Below, in pieces: positions 35,959-46,943 of a stretch of 64,000 nucleotides of DNA (positions within the stretch are counted from its first letter, which is position 1; every line of letters starts with the position of its first letter). Made by a program: the position numbers and the translations under genes. The notes under the pieces were generated by a model that saw only the letters and a program-made list of their open reading frames with translations, did no database searches and was not told the DNA's origin. Source of the stretch: Tritrichomonas musculus (lineage: Eukaryota; Parabasalia; Tritrichomonadida; Tritrichomonadidae); NCBI GenBank assembly GCA_039105265.1, contig JAPFFF010000031.1:1302001-1366000 (forward strand), given 5' to 3'.

Positions 35959-36351
35959 ATGGAAGCTAGGTTAGCTGCATTAGCGAATAGATTAACGCGA
36001 ATTAAGTATACATTCAGCGTACCAAATAGTACTAGCATTCGTTACCAATTCGAACAACCATTTGATGCATATGAGGCAACCCTCTATTTGACATATCATG
36101 AAAACAAAAATAATGTTACCAGTGAAAAAGAAATTAAAATTAATATATCATACAATGTTAAAAATTCACCTACGAGTGAATATCAATGTGAACCAACTAA
36201 GATTTGGTTAAACAATATTGAATTTCCATTAAGTAGTAGCAATTTAATGGTCAATTCAACTGCTAATTTCATAGCGATTAATTCGACATTCTTTACATCA
36301 AATGGTATCTTACTTGAAGATAACACTAAGAATGAGATACATTCATTATAA
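35959..36351 (+). CDS. Polinton short ORF: coiled coil plus beta-type head (130 residues)
   Basis: The ATG opens a short heptad stretch (EARLAALANRLTRIKYTF) followed by a beta-type, Asn-rich domain (FEQPFDAYEATLYLTYHE and several N-x-S/T sites). It lies directly beyond the fibre-like gene and before the right terminal repeat. It may be a fibre-head-type product. Independent expression is uncertain. Confidence 0.4.
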   Translation: MEARLAALANRLTRIKYTFSVPNSTSIRYQFEQPFDAYEATLYLTYHENKNNVTSEKEIKINISYNVKNSPTSEYQCEPTKIWLNNIEFPLSSSNLMVNSTANFIAINSTFFTSNGILLEDNTKNEIHSL

Positions 36352-36394
36352 GGAGGTAGGTACGAGATTCTCGGGGCAGGTACCTGTGCCGTTT

Positions 36395-37030
36395 CAGTAG
36401 TAGTACTTCAAGAAAAAACAAGTAGTGGGGACCCGAGGTAGTTGTTTAGGTCCCTAGTAGTAGTGGGGACCCGAGGTAGTTGTTTAGGTCCCTAGTAGTA
36501 CTTCAAGAAAAAACAAGTAGTGGGGACCCGAGGTAGTTGTTTAGGTCCCTAGTAGTACTTCAAGAAACAACAAGTAGTGGGGACCCGAGGTAGTTGTTTA
36601 GGTCCCTAGTAGTTGTTTAGGTCCCTAGTAGTAGTGGGGACCCGAGGTAGTTGTTTAGGTCCCTAGTAGTACTTCAAGAAAAAACAAGTAGTGGGGACCC
36701 GAGGTAGTTGTTTAGGTCCCTAGTAGTAGTGGGGACCCGAGGTAGTTGTTTAGGTCCCTAGTAGTAGTGGGGACCCGAGGTAGTTGTTTAGGTCCCTAGT
36801 AGTACTTCAAGAAAAAACAAGTAGTGGGGACCCGAGGTAGTTGTTTAGGTCCCTAGTAGTACTTCAAGAAAAAAACAAGTTGAAGAAAAATTATTTTTTA
36901 TTTTTTTTTATTTTTTTATTTTTATTTTTATTTTTATCATTTTTATTTTTTATTTTTATCACGAGTTCGTGTTGACGTTTGGGCTTAAGCGTAGCGTGGC
37001 CCCAACGGAAACCGACTCGTATATACTACT
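36395..37030. repeat. Right terminal inverted repeat of the Polinton
   Basis: Mirror of 13620-14164. It has about ten copies of the hairpin unit (reverse orientation: GTGGGGACCCGAGGTAG... GGTCCCTAG) with ACTTCAAGAAAAAACAAG spacers, then the T-rich tract and the unique outer 70 bases ending ATATACTACT. It is about 90 bases longer than the left arm because of repeat copy number. Confidence 0.9.
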
Positions 37031-38071
37031 TTCGGATTGTGCCTTTTCAAATAAACATCGTATATTCATTAAAATCACAGGATATATAATGAGAGCATTA
37101 TTTAATATTCTAAAAGTAATATAACAAAATTGATTAACACCCCTATTCATCATATTAAAAAAGCGAACTGATATTTGGAAAATCAAAACAGCTATTATCA
37201 GGTGATGCCATTTACTGCTGGTTTGCAGAAAATTTCTATGAAGAGATTAAATTGTTTTTTCCTGGAGTAGAATGTGCTCCCATTAAAGGAAATAAGATTG
37301 TCCATCTTTAAAAAAGATTGGGAGATTATATTAAAAAACGAACACTGATATTTGGAAAATCAAAACAACTATTATCAGGTGATGCCATTTACTGTTGGTT
37401 TGCAGAAAACTTTTACGAAGAAATCAAAATGTTTTTCAATGAGAATAATTTACTCCCATTTAAGGACATAAGATTGTTCATCTTTAAAAAATATTTGGAG
37501 ATAAAATCTTTGCTCATGAAGAGTTGTTTTTATATTATAATCGTATTTACGATTATAAAATAAAAACTCTACAAGTTTCAGCTCCAATGGCCAAAAATTT
37601 ACAAATAACATTTGGGCATGGGGAATATGGAATGTGAAAAAATAAAATGGGCTCATTCAGTGGCCCAATGAATATGATTTACACCAAGTCCGTAAGTAAG
37701 TGGTGGAATGGAGTCAAGCAGAAATTCCTTTTTGTTACAATCAAAATTGTTTATTAGAGATAATATAACAATTAAGATGTTTTTTAAAAGCATTTTCTTT
37801 TCTTTCTCAAATTGCATTCAAAATACAGTTCGAAAGCAGTGGTAGAAAGACCTTTTTAATAATTGAAATGGAAATTCACAGACCGAAGATGCCAAATAAA
37901 AGGAGAAACTTAATATAAGATTTTTATATAGAAATAAGAATATTAACAAAAAAAATATGGTTACAATTATTCTCAAATTACATTCCAAATAGAAAAAACA
38001 GTCTCTATTTTTATAAAAAAAGTTTTTTAAAGAAATTTGGCTAAAATATAATAGTTTTATTAAAGAGAATT
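37031..38071. other. Polinton right flank with a tandemly duplicated coding relic
   Basis: Two adjacent segments (about 37160-37310 and 37340-37490) encode the same peptide core, LIFGKSKQLLSGDAIYCWFA then ENFYEEIK. The first ends GNKIVHL-stop; the second runs on in a degraded way. The rest is AT-rich without genes. The family is not recognised. Neither copy has a start codon in good context. Confidence 0.45.
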
Positions 38072-39739
38072 TTAAAATTTCTTTAAATCTTTCAAAGTTT
38101 CAGAGATTGTATTATTTGTGTCAAAATTCTGAAGATAATGTCCTAATGGTTTTGATAATATTATAGCTTGTTCTTTTGTTAATCCGTCATTCTCATATCT
38201 TGGTTGGGAATGAAATTCGTTTCGATTATTTCTCTCATCGATAATTGAATAATTTAAGAATGGAATAGCGTAAGAAACCATTTCAGTATAAATCTTTTTG
38301 AACAAGTAAAGATCAACCAAAGGTTTTTTGACAAAAATTGGACCTAACATAGAGAAGCATGCCATAATTCCATACATATTCTCGCCAACTGGATTAATAT
38401 TGCCCATTGAGCAAGTATAATCCAATAGATCCTCGGGGTTTGGGTAAAAATGATTTTTTAAGCATTTATTTAACCGATTGTAGCATTCTCCAATTTACAT
38501 ATCTGGGGAAACATTGGTTGTCATTGAAAGATTAGTAAAGATGTTAGTTTGATTTAATGTAATTGGATTTCCTGTATAATATTTTGTGTTTGATGATCCC
38601 TTTGGAAGAAGAATAAAGTGGCGGGAAAAAGTTGCCAACGCTAACCTTTTTAATGATACATTTTAGTGAAAGTTATAATTAGTTATATTTGTATTATATT
38701 AAATATTATTAATATGTAATTAAAAGTAAAAATTAAAAAAATATAAAGATATATATATATCTTATATTCAATGACCAATTGAATTGCTAAGAAAAAGTTG
38801 GCATAAAAATTTTAAAAAAATTTAACAAAATTTGTTTAAAAAAATGAAACGTAAACATTTTTTAATAATTTAAAATGCAACAAATAATGCAACAATGATT
38901 TCTTTTTTTATTGTATTGCTTAAATGCTGAAAAAATGCTTTTAAGGCCACCGTTGGCATCTTTTTACGCAAATTAACGTTTTTAATTTTATTTTCTTCTT
39001 ATCTTTCAAAATGTTTCGCATACCTGCTGCCACTGAGCCTCCAACATGAGATATATTTAAATTATCATTTAATACGTTAATCGAAAGTGAAAATCCAGTA
39101 ACAATGGAGGCGGTTAAATTTTTACATTTTTTATTTTTAGGATCATAACTAGAAAAAGATTTTGTATCAAATATTCCATCATAAAACTTTCCATGTCCGC
39201 TTTTTTTCATGCCTAGATTTGTCAATATTGTATTATTTACTTCGCTTTTGAAAAATGTTGGTGATTTTTTCTTTCTTTGATTTCTTCAGCAAATTCTTCT
39301 TCAAAAGTAATTGGAAAGAAATTGCAATTTGGTTTCTTTGGTTTATCAAAAAGATGATCTGCTACCAGCAATATCTTTTCGATCACAAACAGCATGGTTA
39401 ATACTAATGATAACTGCATCATCGTTTGAAGCTAATGTAGCAAGTTCTTTGCTTATATCTGGTAAAAATTGAGATGTCGCCCATTCTTTCATCTGAGCAA
39501 TGGTTTCAAATTTTGATGAAGGAGGAAGTTCATGTATAGGAATATTTTTATCGAGTTTTTCTACCATCATATCGCCTTCTACTCGAAGATTGAGTCCTAT
39601 AACTTCCATTTTTAATTTTTCTATTATAGATATCTTTAATAACGCTTTTGCTATCAAATTTGAGAGCTAATGCTAAGCAGTTTCCATTTCTTAATAGATA
39701 TAAATCAAATATGGACATTTTACGTCGAAGAGGAATCAT
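38072..39739 (-). pseudogene. Decayed HxxxD acyltransferase paralogue
   Basis: Pieces in several reverse-strand frames follow the order of the intact protein at 46944-48221. First comes a start MIPLRRKMSIFDLYLLRNGN, then INHAVCDRKD (HxxxD), then SFSSYDPKNKKCKNLTASIV (equivalent to CYNPQTKKVKGLTESIF). The C-terminal quarter follows (DYTCSMGNINPVGENMYG, then LTKEQAIILSKPL). Several frame changes and a stop separate them, and a roughly 340-base stretch (38622-38966) bounded by an inverted repeat interrupts the region. It is an old, diverged copy, much more decayed than the fragment at 4673-5044. Confidence 0.65.
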
Positions 39740-40115
39740 TACTTATTATAAATAATTTTTCAAAGAGATTTGAATTCCGATCATTTCTCATCTTCGTGAT
39801 TATTTATACATAAAAAGAATTTTTCCAAATTATTAATATATTTTATAATATTTTAATATTAGTTAACATTATAATTTTATATAATTTTATATTTGAAGAA
39901 AAATTACCGAGATATTAAAGAATGAAATTAACACAAAAAAAATTTTATTTGAGAAATTTTTCAAAAGTTTATATAAATTTCATATCACATATAATTTAAA
40001 TTAAGCAAAAAATGGTATCATATGAATTATTTACATTCGTTTTAGGAATATTTAATTAGACTCATTCTGCCTATCTCTCAAATCTACTATTCAATCATGA
40101 ATCTTTAAAAATGTA

Positions 40116-42285
40116 TTATATTCTTATTCCAAATCCTTCATAAAATAAATCTGTTATATTTTTCATCATATTTTCTTGATCTTTCCTTAGTTTATTTTCT
40201 TTTTTATTTTTTTCAAGCGCTATTGAGGAAAGATAATGCTTAAAAAAAAAGTCTATTGTTTTGCATTGTTCATAAATAAAATTATAAGAATCATTATTTT
40301 TCAAATTATTCTGAGCAATCATCTTATCTATTTGTGATGCTAACTCCTCATTCTCATTTGAATTTTCTCCATTTTTTTCAATGAGATCAATAACTTTGTC
40401 ACTTTTGTATTTTTCCAATAAGACTAAGCAAAGAAGTTCTTCAGATGGCTGGAAACCTTTTTTGGCTGAGTTACATAATAATGAAATCGATTCGTCAATG
40501 TTTTGTTTGATATCTTCGCCATAGAAATAAATTTTGGCAAAATTATACATTGCTAAATTGTCATTTTTTTTGTTTAATTGCTTCTTTTTTCAAATCTATT
40601 GCATAAGCAATATACTTTTCAACACCGTAGCCATTTTTATAAATAAGAACAAGATTGTTTTTAGCATATTGATTATTCATTTATGAGTCTTCTTTGTCAT
40701 AATGAATTGCTTTTTCAATATCTTGTTCAATTGCATTTCCTTCGAAATAAATGACTCCTAACAGAAAATTTGTATTTTCTCAAAAAGTTTTTGCTACCAT
40801 AGAAAGATAGTAAATTTACTATCATATTCTCCATAAAAAATATTTCCTAGCACATATTGAGAAGCTTTTATATTTCGATTTGCTGAAAGTTGCAAGTAAT
40901 AAATTGCTTTATTAATGTTTTGAGATTAATGCTGACCGTTTAAATAAATAAGTCCTAAACAATATTGTGATTTCGCATTGTTTTGATTTGCTGAAAGTGA
41001 AAAATAATTAAATGCTTTAGCAATATCATCTCTATTATCATAAATTTGGCCTAGTAAATACTGGGCATCTGAATTGTTTTGTTTGCTTGAAAGTGAGAAA
41101 TAGTAAATTGCTTTGTTAATGTCCTGTGGAACATATTTCCCTACATAATATATATAACCAAGGTAATAGTATGATTTTGAACTTTTTGATTGCGAAAAAC
41201 ATAAATGCCTTCATAATAAATATAGCCAATACAAAGCAAAGAATGCAAATTATTATATTTGGCTGAAAGATTAAAATAATAAAGTGCATTGGTAGGATCA
41301 ATAGAAGACTTTTTTAACATTCGATCAAAATCAATAAAAACAACAGTTTTATTATGATCAAGAATCATATTATTTGGCTTTAAATCTCTATAAATCAAAT
41401 TATTGTGATGAAGGTACTCAAATATTATTTCAAGTTTTTTATTGATATCAAAATGTAACAATTTGGTATCTGAAAGTTTACTTCCATATATGAATTCCAT
41501 CATCAAACAATAATTATTTTTGTCTTTTTTCATTCCGTAATATGAAGGTAATAAAGGAAACGGCAGTTCTTTATAATTGTCATCTTCTCTTTCACATTTT
41601 ACTAAATCAGATTTAGCAAAATACTTTACAACAAAAAATTCTTCTCTTTCAATATGGTAAAACAAATAGACTTGAGTTTGACTTCCAGAATCGAGATAAT
41701 TCAATCTGCCGACTTGATCATCATTCAATTCAATTTCTTTTATTTGAAAATGATTAATTTGATTGAATTTAACAATTCTGTCAATTTTAAATTTATTAAA
41801 GTTCTTTTGAAGAAAATATGCTCATAGACAAAATGTCACTTTTTTCCATGTTTTTTTGCATTTCTTTTGAAAATTTGTTTGTTGATTCAAATTTTTTTGA
41901 AAAGTTTTTATTTGATCAATTAATTGATCTTGAAAATAACTATCTTCGCACTTTTGCTTGTATTCATGAAAAATATCATCTAAATCGTTTGTTAATGTGA
42001 TGATCATTGCTTATTCAGCTTTGCTTTTATTTAAAAAAAATCGAAAGTAGCCGAAAATCTTTTTCAGATCGTTTTTTCAAAAATAATAAAGATGTTCTGA
42101 TCCTTTTTTGCAGTAATTATTACTTTGGACACGTTTTCTTTTTGATTCATTATTTGTTCGTTATGATTATCGTTTGTAATATAAAAGAATAAAAAATCTT
42201 GAAGTTTTTGATCTAGGTATTGATTGTGTAATTTGATTTTATGCTCATTAAAAGTGTTTTGAAATAGTTCAAAGTGGTTTTGCAT
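40116..42285 (-). pseudogene. Decayed protein kinase-Sel1 paralogue
   Basis: Reverse-strand pieces match the gene at 8915-11637 in order: N-terminal MQNHFELFQNTFNEHKIKLH (42285), a kinase N-lobe and catalytic loop (YRDLKPNNMILD, VFIDFDRML) in 41141-41728, degraded Sel1 units (40560-41150) and the conserved tail ending NITDLFYEGFGIRI at 40116. The kinase C-lobe between DFDRML and the first Sel1 unit is deleted. At least five stops or frame changes are visible. The shared IDFDRM shows that DFD in place of DFG predates the duplication. Confidence 0.7.
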
Positions 42286-43427
42286 TCAAAATTGTGAATT
42301 TGAAAAAAAATTCTGTAGAAAACAATCGAAAATATTGGGTTTTAAATACGCTTTTATTCGAAGAATTAACGTTTAACTTTTAAAAACAAATATATTTATA
42401 TAATTATTAATAAACATTATCGGAATATATATATATAAATTATCATAAACTAATTTATTAAATTGGATGTTTTGATTTATTCTTCATTAATTTTAACTTT
42501 TTGTTAAAAAAAAAGAAAAAAGAAAATAAAGGTATTTAAGCTATTTTAGATATAAATTTGATTAAAAATCAATTGATTGATAATGTTTATTTTTATATTA
42601 AAAACATTAAATTCTTCATAGTAATTATCAATTTTTAAATTATGGTCTAAATAAAAAAATCATTCATTATATATATTACTTTTCATTATATTGAAATGAA
42701 TCATTTTCAAAATAAATATTTTTTAAAAAAACATGAAATAAACTGAAACCAAAAACTCAGTAGCACTTCACTTTTTCTAAAAAAGTTTCATTATTTTTTT
42801 AGGATTTGAACAAGTTTTCTATCAATTATTAAGCTCAAATCAGCAATTTTCCGAAGGAAATCGGCTTATCTATGGTTAATACAATCTCATGACTACATTT
42901 TCCCCACCAAAACTCAAAGAACCTGATTTCATTCGATTTCTAATATTGTGATCAAAATTAAAAATTTGTAGAAATTTTCAATCCCTTGGCCAAATACAAT
43001 AGTTAGTCTATGCTGCTTATACCATTAACTCCTAGTTTATCTAATAATTAATAAAATAAATTTTTTTATTGAATTTTAACTTTTTGAAGCGACCAAAATC
43101 TCAGTAGCAATTATTTTCACTTTTTGAGATCTGAAAAAAATAATTTTATTGAAATATTTTTTTTTTCAGAGCTATCGTGCTACAGAGATTTTGGTTTCAG
43201 TTTAGATATTAATTTTCAACTTAAATATATAACTTATGGAAAATATAAAATCAAGTAAGTATTTATGAGACGAAAAAGCACTTTTATCACAAATTAATGT
43301 TAATAAATAAAATGTTAAAAATATAAATTATAATATATTCATATAAAACATGTCATATAAATATTTGTTTTTGATAATTGTCCGAGATATGCACTCATTA
43401 TTATAAAAAATCATTTAATTTGTTTTT

Positions 43428-43470
<43 letters not shown>

Positions 43471-44502
43471 TAGAAATGATAAAGAATATCTACCAAAATA
43501 TTTATACTTTGATGGATCAAATATGCCTGTTAATCATTAAAAAGGCTATTTTTTGATTTAAAAAATTAAATGTTGATTTGTGACAAAGTTTCAATGATAT
43601 TTTAGGACAAAACAAATTCTTTTCTTGCAACTTTCAATAATAATTTTTTAGATAGATTCAACAATAAACATTATATAGTATTTGTGAAAGAATTTACATT
43701 ATGATATTAATTATTTGTTTAAAAGTAACTTTTAAAATGAATCATTTTTTCATAATTTTAATATATACATATATTTTAAATGATTTCTTTTCAGCCTCTT
43801 AAAGTTTAAATCTTTTTATAAAAAAGCACCAGCACGGTTTATTAAATAATAAAAGATAATCTAAAATAAATAAATATATCTTTTAGATATCTCTAAATTT
43901 GTCTGTTTAATCGTTATCTTCTTTTTTAAGTTATTATCTCATTTACAGATCAGAATTTGGTAAATGTATTCTTAGAAAATTAATTATAATATTATAATGA
44001 AAATTTTCCTTTATATATAAAAGAGAAATTATATTTTTTACTTTATATTCATTATTTTGAGTTGCCATGTTGAATTGCATCTTAATTTAGCTGATATAAA
44101 AAATAATTATTTTTTAAATTCTAGTTTTCAAAGGATTGAAAACATGTTTCATTTGGCATATCAATATATTGGTGTATATAAACATTTTTAGATTTACTTT
44201 GAAATTAAAAAAAGGAAATTAAGGTTTTAGAAAAACTTTTCTTATTATTTAGAAATAATTCTAAAATCTTTTTGAGACAATTTTTCTGATTGACAATTCA
44301 AAAACTAATTCACATTATGATAGAAATATGTAAATATTCAAATAATCTTTTGCTGATCAAAAATTACTAAATCAAAATGATGCTTTTGTATTCTATTGAT
44401 CTTGGAGTTATTTATTTTTTTTGATTTCTATTTGAAAAAATAATCTATTGCTTAGAAGTTGATAATAAAGTTCATAAAAAGCGGATATTAATAAAGAGAT
44501 TC
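42286..44502. other. Long AT-rich intergenic region with a TIR element
   Basis: No gene seen. It contains the TA-flanked terminal-inverted-repeat element at 42739-43204 (listed separately) and an A-run of about 38 at 43430-43467. Confidence 0.5.
42739..43204. mobile_element. MITE-like element with 28-base TIRs and TA ends
   Basis: The left end TAAACTGAAACCAAAAACTC (42739-42766 in full) matches the reverse complement of 43177-43204 at 26 of 28 bases. Both outermost dinucleotides are TA, which fits mariner-type target choice. Inside, near 43086, a third copy of the motif (CCAAAATCTCAGTAGCA) forms a nested 120-base palindrome with the right end. No transposase ORF. A plain non-autonomous DNA element is the simplest reading. 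Confidence 0.6.
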
Positions 44503-44686
44503 AATTACAGAATTATCCAATATACCAAATTACTTACTTTTTAATAATAATAAAAGTTGGCCTAAATGTTTTTTTTAAATTTATTACATGGCCAATAATT
44601 GAACCGAAACATTTTCAAAGGAAAAAAAAACAATAGTATTCAAAATAAGCATTTAGCTGTTTATCAGAAATTTTTAATCGAAAAAG

Positions 44687-45976
44687 ATGAGGAGTACAAT
44701 ATGGGTTCTTTTCATGATATTCAAATTATCCTATCAAAGAACGGTGCTTTACGAAACAATAAATTACAATGTACCAAAAGTTATTGATCAAGAATTAAAC
44801 ATTGGCGAAACAATTGAAATAACTTATAATGTTCAAAATTCCTTTATAATCATTATTGGAAATCCTAAGTTCTATATAAACATTGAATTTAATGGATATA
44901 AGTACCATTATTTGAAATCTGGTATTTATGCACTTGGTGATAAAGGCAAAGCATATTATACTGCATTAGAAGCCGGAAAACACAAATTTCTAGCATGGAG
45001 CACAAGTTCCACTCACTGCATGCATATTGTTGCATATGGTAAACAAAATCATATTAAAACAAGGCCAATCAAACCAAGACCTTTTGCATTTGTTGAAACC
45101 GATCCAAATGTTAAAATGACTGTACAAGCTGATAAATTGATCAGTGGTGATTGGGTTTTTCCATTTATCAATGGGAAATTTGAAGAATATGGAGCTGCAC
45201 GACCATCATTTGATCTTGAAGTTGATTGTCTTGTTAAAGTTAATCAAGCAAATGGTAATGCTGTTGATGTAACAATAACATCAAATGGAAATTCCCAGTT
45301 TGATTATGGTGAATATGATGCCTCAGAATTGGCTGTTCCTTCAAATAGTGTTCCATTCATTTATATTGCAGAAAACAAAAAAGAGAATGCTCTAAACAAT
45401 TTTTATGATCCATCTGAACAAGAACCACCAGATCAAACAACAAGCACAGATTCCACATCTACTACAACTACATCATCGTCAACATCTACTGGTTCAACAT
45501 CAGCTCCTTCTGATTCAACAAATACTGGTTCAACATCAGCTCCTACAGGTTCAACATCAGCTCCTTCTGATTCAACTTCTACTGGTTCAACATCAGCTCC
45601 TACTGGATCATCTAATACTGGTTCAACATCATCTCAAACTCATTCACCTTCAAGTGGAATTCAAAAGCCTGATAATGGCGATGATAGTTCTGGAGAAGAA
45701 AAAGATGGTGGTCTTTCTACTGGAGAGTTGGCTGGTGTTGGAACAGGTGTTGCTGCAGGTGTAACAGGGATTATTGGATCTGCGTTTGGTATATATAAAA
45801 AAATCAAAAGTAAATCTGATAATTCAAAAGATGAAGATGATGATGGGAAAAATGTAAACAAGAATGTGAATAATATTAACAATAACAATAATATTAATTT
45901 AAGTCTTAACATTTCAAGTGATCCTTCTAAAGGGAATTTTTTAATACAGCAAACACCTCCAGTTGAAGAAATTTGA
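44687..45976 (+). CDS. Mucin-like type I surface glycoprotein, copy 2 (429 residues)
   Basis: Same layout as the 2427 gene: signal peptide (MRSTIWVLFMIFKLSYQ), ectodomain almost identical to copy 1, Ser/Thr stalk with GSTSAPSDSTSTGSTSAPTG-type units, Gly-rich TM, basic stop-transfer and Asn-rich tail. Changes concentrate in the stalk, where repeat number and order differ, while the ectodomain and tail are nearly unchanged. This points to recent duplication and stalk repeat turnover. ATG is the first in frame. Confidence 0.8.
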   Translation: MRSTIWVLFMIFKLSYQRTVLYETINYNVPKVIDQELNIGETIEITYNVQNSFIIIIGNPKFYINIEFNGYKYHYLKSGIYALGDKGKAYYTALEAGKHKFLAWSTSSTHCMHIVAYGKQNHIKTRPIKPRPFAFVETDPNVKMTVQADKLISGDWVFPFINGKFEEYGAARPSFDLEVDCLVKVNQANGNAVDVTITSNGNSQFDYGEYDASELAVPSNSVPFIYIAENKKENALNNFYDPSEQEPPDQTTSTDSTSTTTTSSSTSTGSTSAPSDSTNTGSTSAPTGSTSAPSDSTSTGSTSAPTGSSNTGSTSSQTHSPSSGIQKPDNGDDSSGEEKDGGLSTGELAGVGTGVAAGVTGIIGSAFGIYKKIKSKSDNSKDEDDDGKNVNKNVNNINNNNNINLSLNISSDPSKGNFLIQQTPPVEEI

Positions 45977-46943
45977 GCAAATATTTTACTTAATAAAAAA
46001 AAATTGATGAAATTTAAATATAAGTATTTTTTTATAAAGTAACCTACTTTGTACTTTGACTTTATATCAAAAAATGAAGTTCAGGAACTTCATCTTTTAT
46101 CATAAATGAAATAAATTTTTTTGAATTAGTTTTGATCGTTATAATATTGAATATTTAATTGTTCATGTATTCATGATTAAGAAAAAAATTATGAAGAACA
46201 AATGCGTCAACAGTATTTATTTTCCGAAAGATTTATAAAGTGAATCCATTTACTAACTTTGAATGAAATGATAAACCTCTATATATTTTTAAGCTTTGAC
46301 CAGATATCAAGTCAATTTTATCCAAAAAGCAAAAACGATCTAATAAGATATAATTGAAGCTTCTCTTCCATATTACTTCAAATGTTAAACTCAATCTCGA
46401 AAATGAAGATTAGTTTTTTTTGAAACAATTCATTTATATTTCATAAAGATCAAATGCCAAAAAAAGTTGTTATTAACCATTTGAATATCCTTCTTAAAGG
46501 GTTTTAGAGGCATATTCACATACAAAATAAGTATCTATTTATTAAAAAAAAAATCTGCAGTTTTTTCAGTCATAATAGTAACATTTATTTGCTCTGCCAA
46601 ATAAAAATAATTCATTCAAAAACTTAAATGTTATGCACAAATATCAATTCAAAAAATATTTCATAAAAAATAAAATTTTATAAATATCTTTAAAATGATT
46701 TGCTGAAAACTTCATTATTACTTTTAAATATCGAAAATAACTATAATTACATATATATTTCGGAAAAATCATTTGTAATCAGTATAAATAAAATTTTTTT
46801 TTTTGATGGTATTTAAATGACACTAAAAAAAAAGCATTTTCCTGATCCATAAAGTTATTATTTATTCTATTTATCTTCTAAATTTAGAAACAAACAAACA
46901 AAAATCATTTTTTAAAATTTATTTTTTATTATTTATAATTTAT
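45977..46943. other. Intergenic, duplicated 3' flank
   Basis: Counterpart of 3708-4672; no gene seen. Confidence 0.6.

Larger units (their letters stand above)
13620..37030. mobile_element. Polinton/Maverick element, nearly whole, 23.4 kb
   Basis: The element is bounded by inverted repeats starting AGTAGTATATACGAG on the left and ending in its complement on the right. It encodes the hallmark set: protein-primed-type PolB, retroviral-type integrase, FtsK/HerA-like packaging ATPase, Ulp1/adenain-like protease and double-jelly-roll-type major capsid protein, plus minor structural candidates. The terminal arms are almost identical outside their repeat arrays, and the long ORFs are open, so insertion looks recent. 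It looks whole, with at most about one break. No 6-bp target duplication is visible: flanks AACTTA and TTCGGA differ, which suggests ectopic recombination or a flank rearrangement. Confidence 0.9.

Noticed and set aside
13614-37036. 6-bp target-site duplication of the Polinton
   Set aside because: Flanking sixes AACTTA and TTCGGA do not match, nor when shifted by one base.
43430-43467. Poly(A) tract as a retroposon tail
   Set aside because: No coding sequence or target duplication is attached; similar A or T runs occur at 8736, 55270, 55437 and 59819.
44599-44787. 62-codon ORF before the surface protein copy 2
   Set aside because: It overlaps the signal peptide region out of frame and has no promoter or conservation in copy 1.
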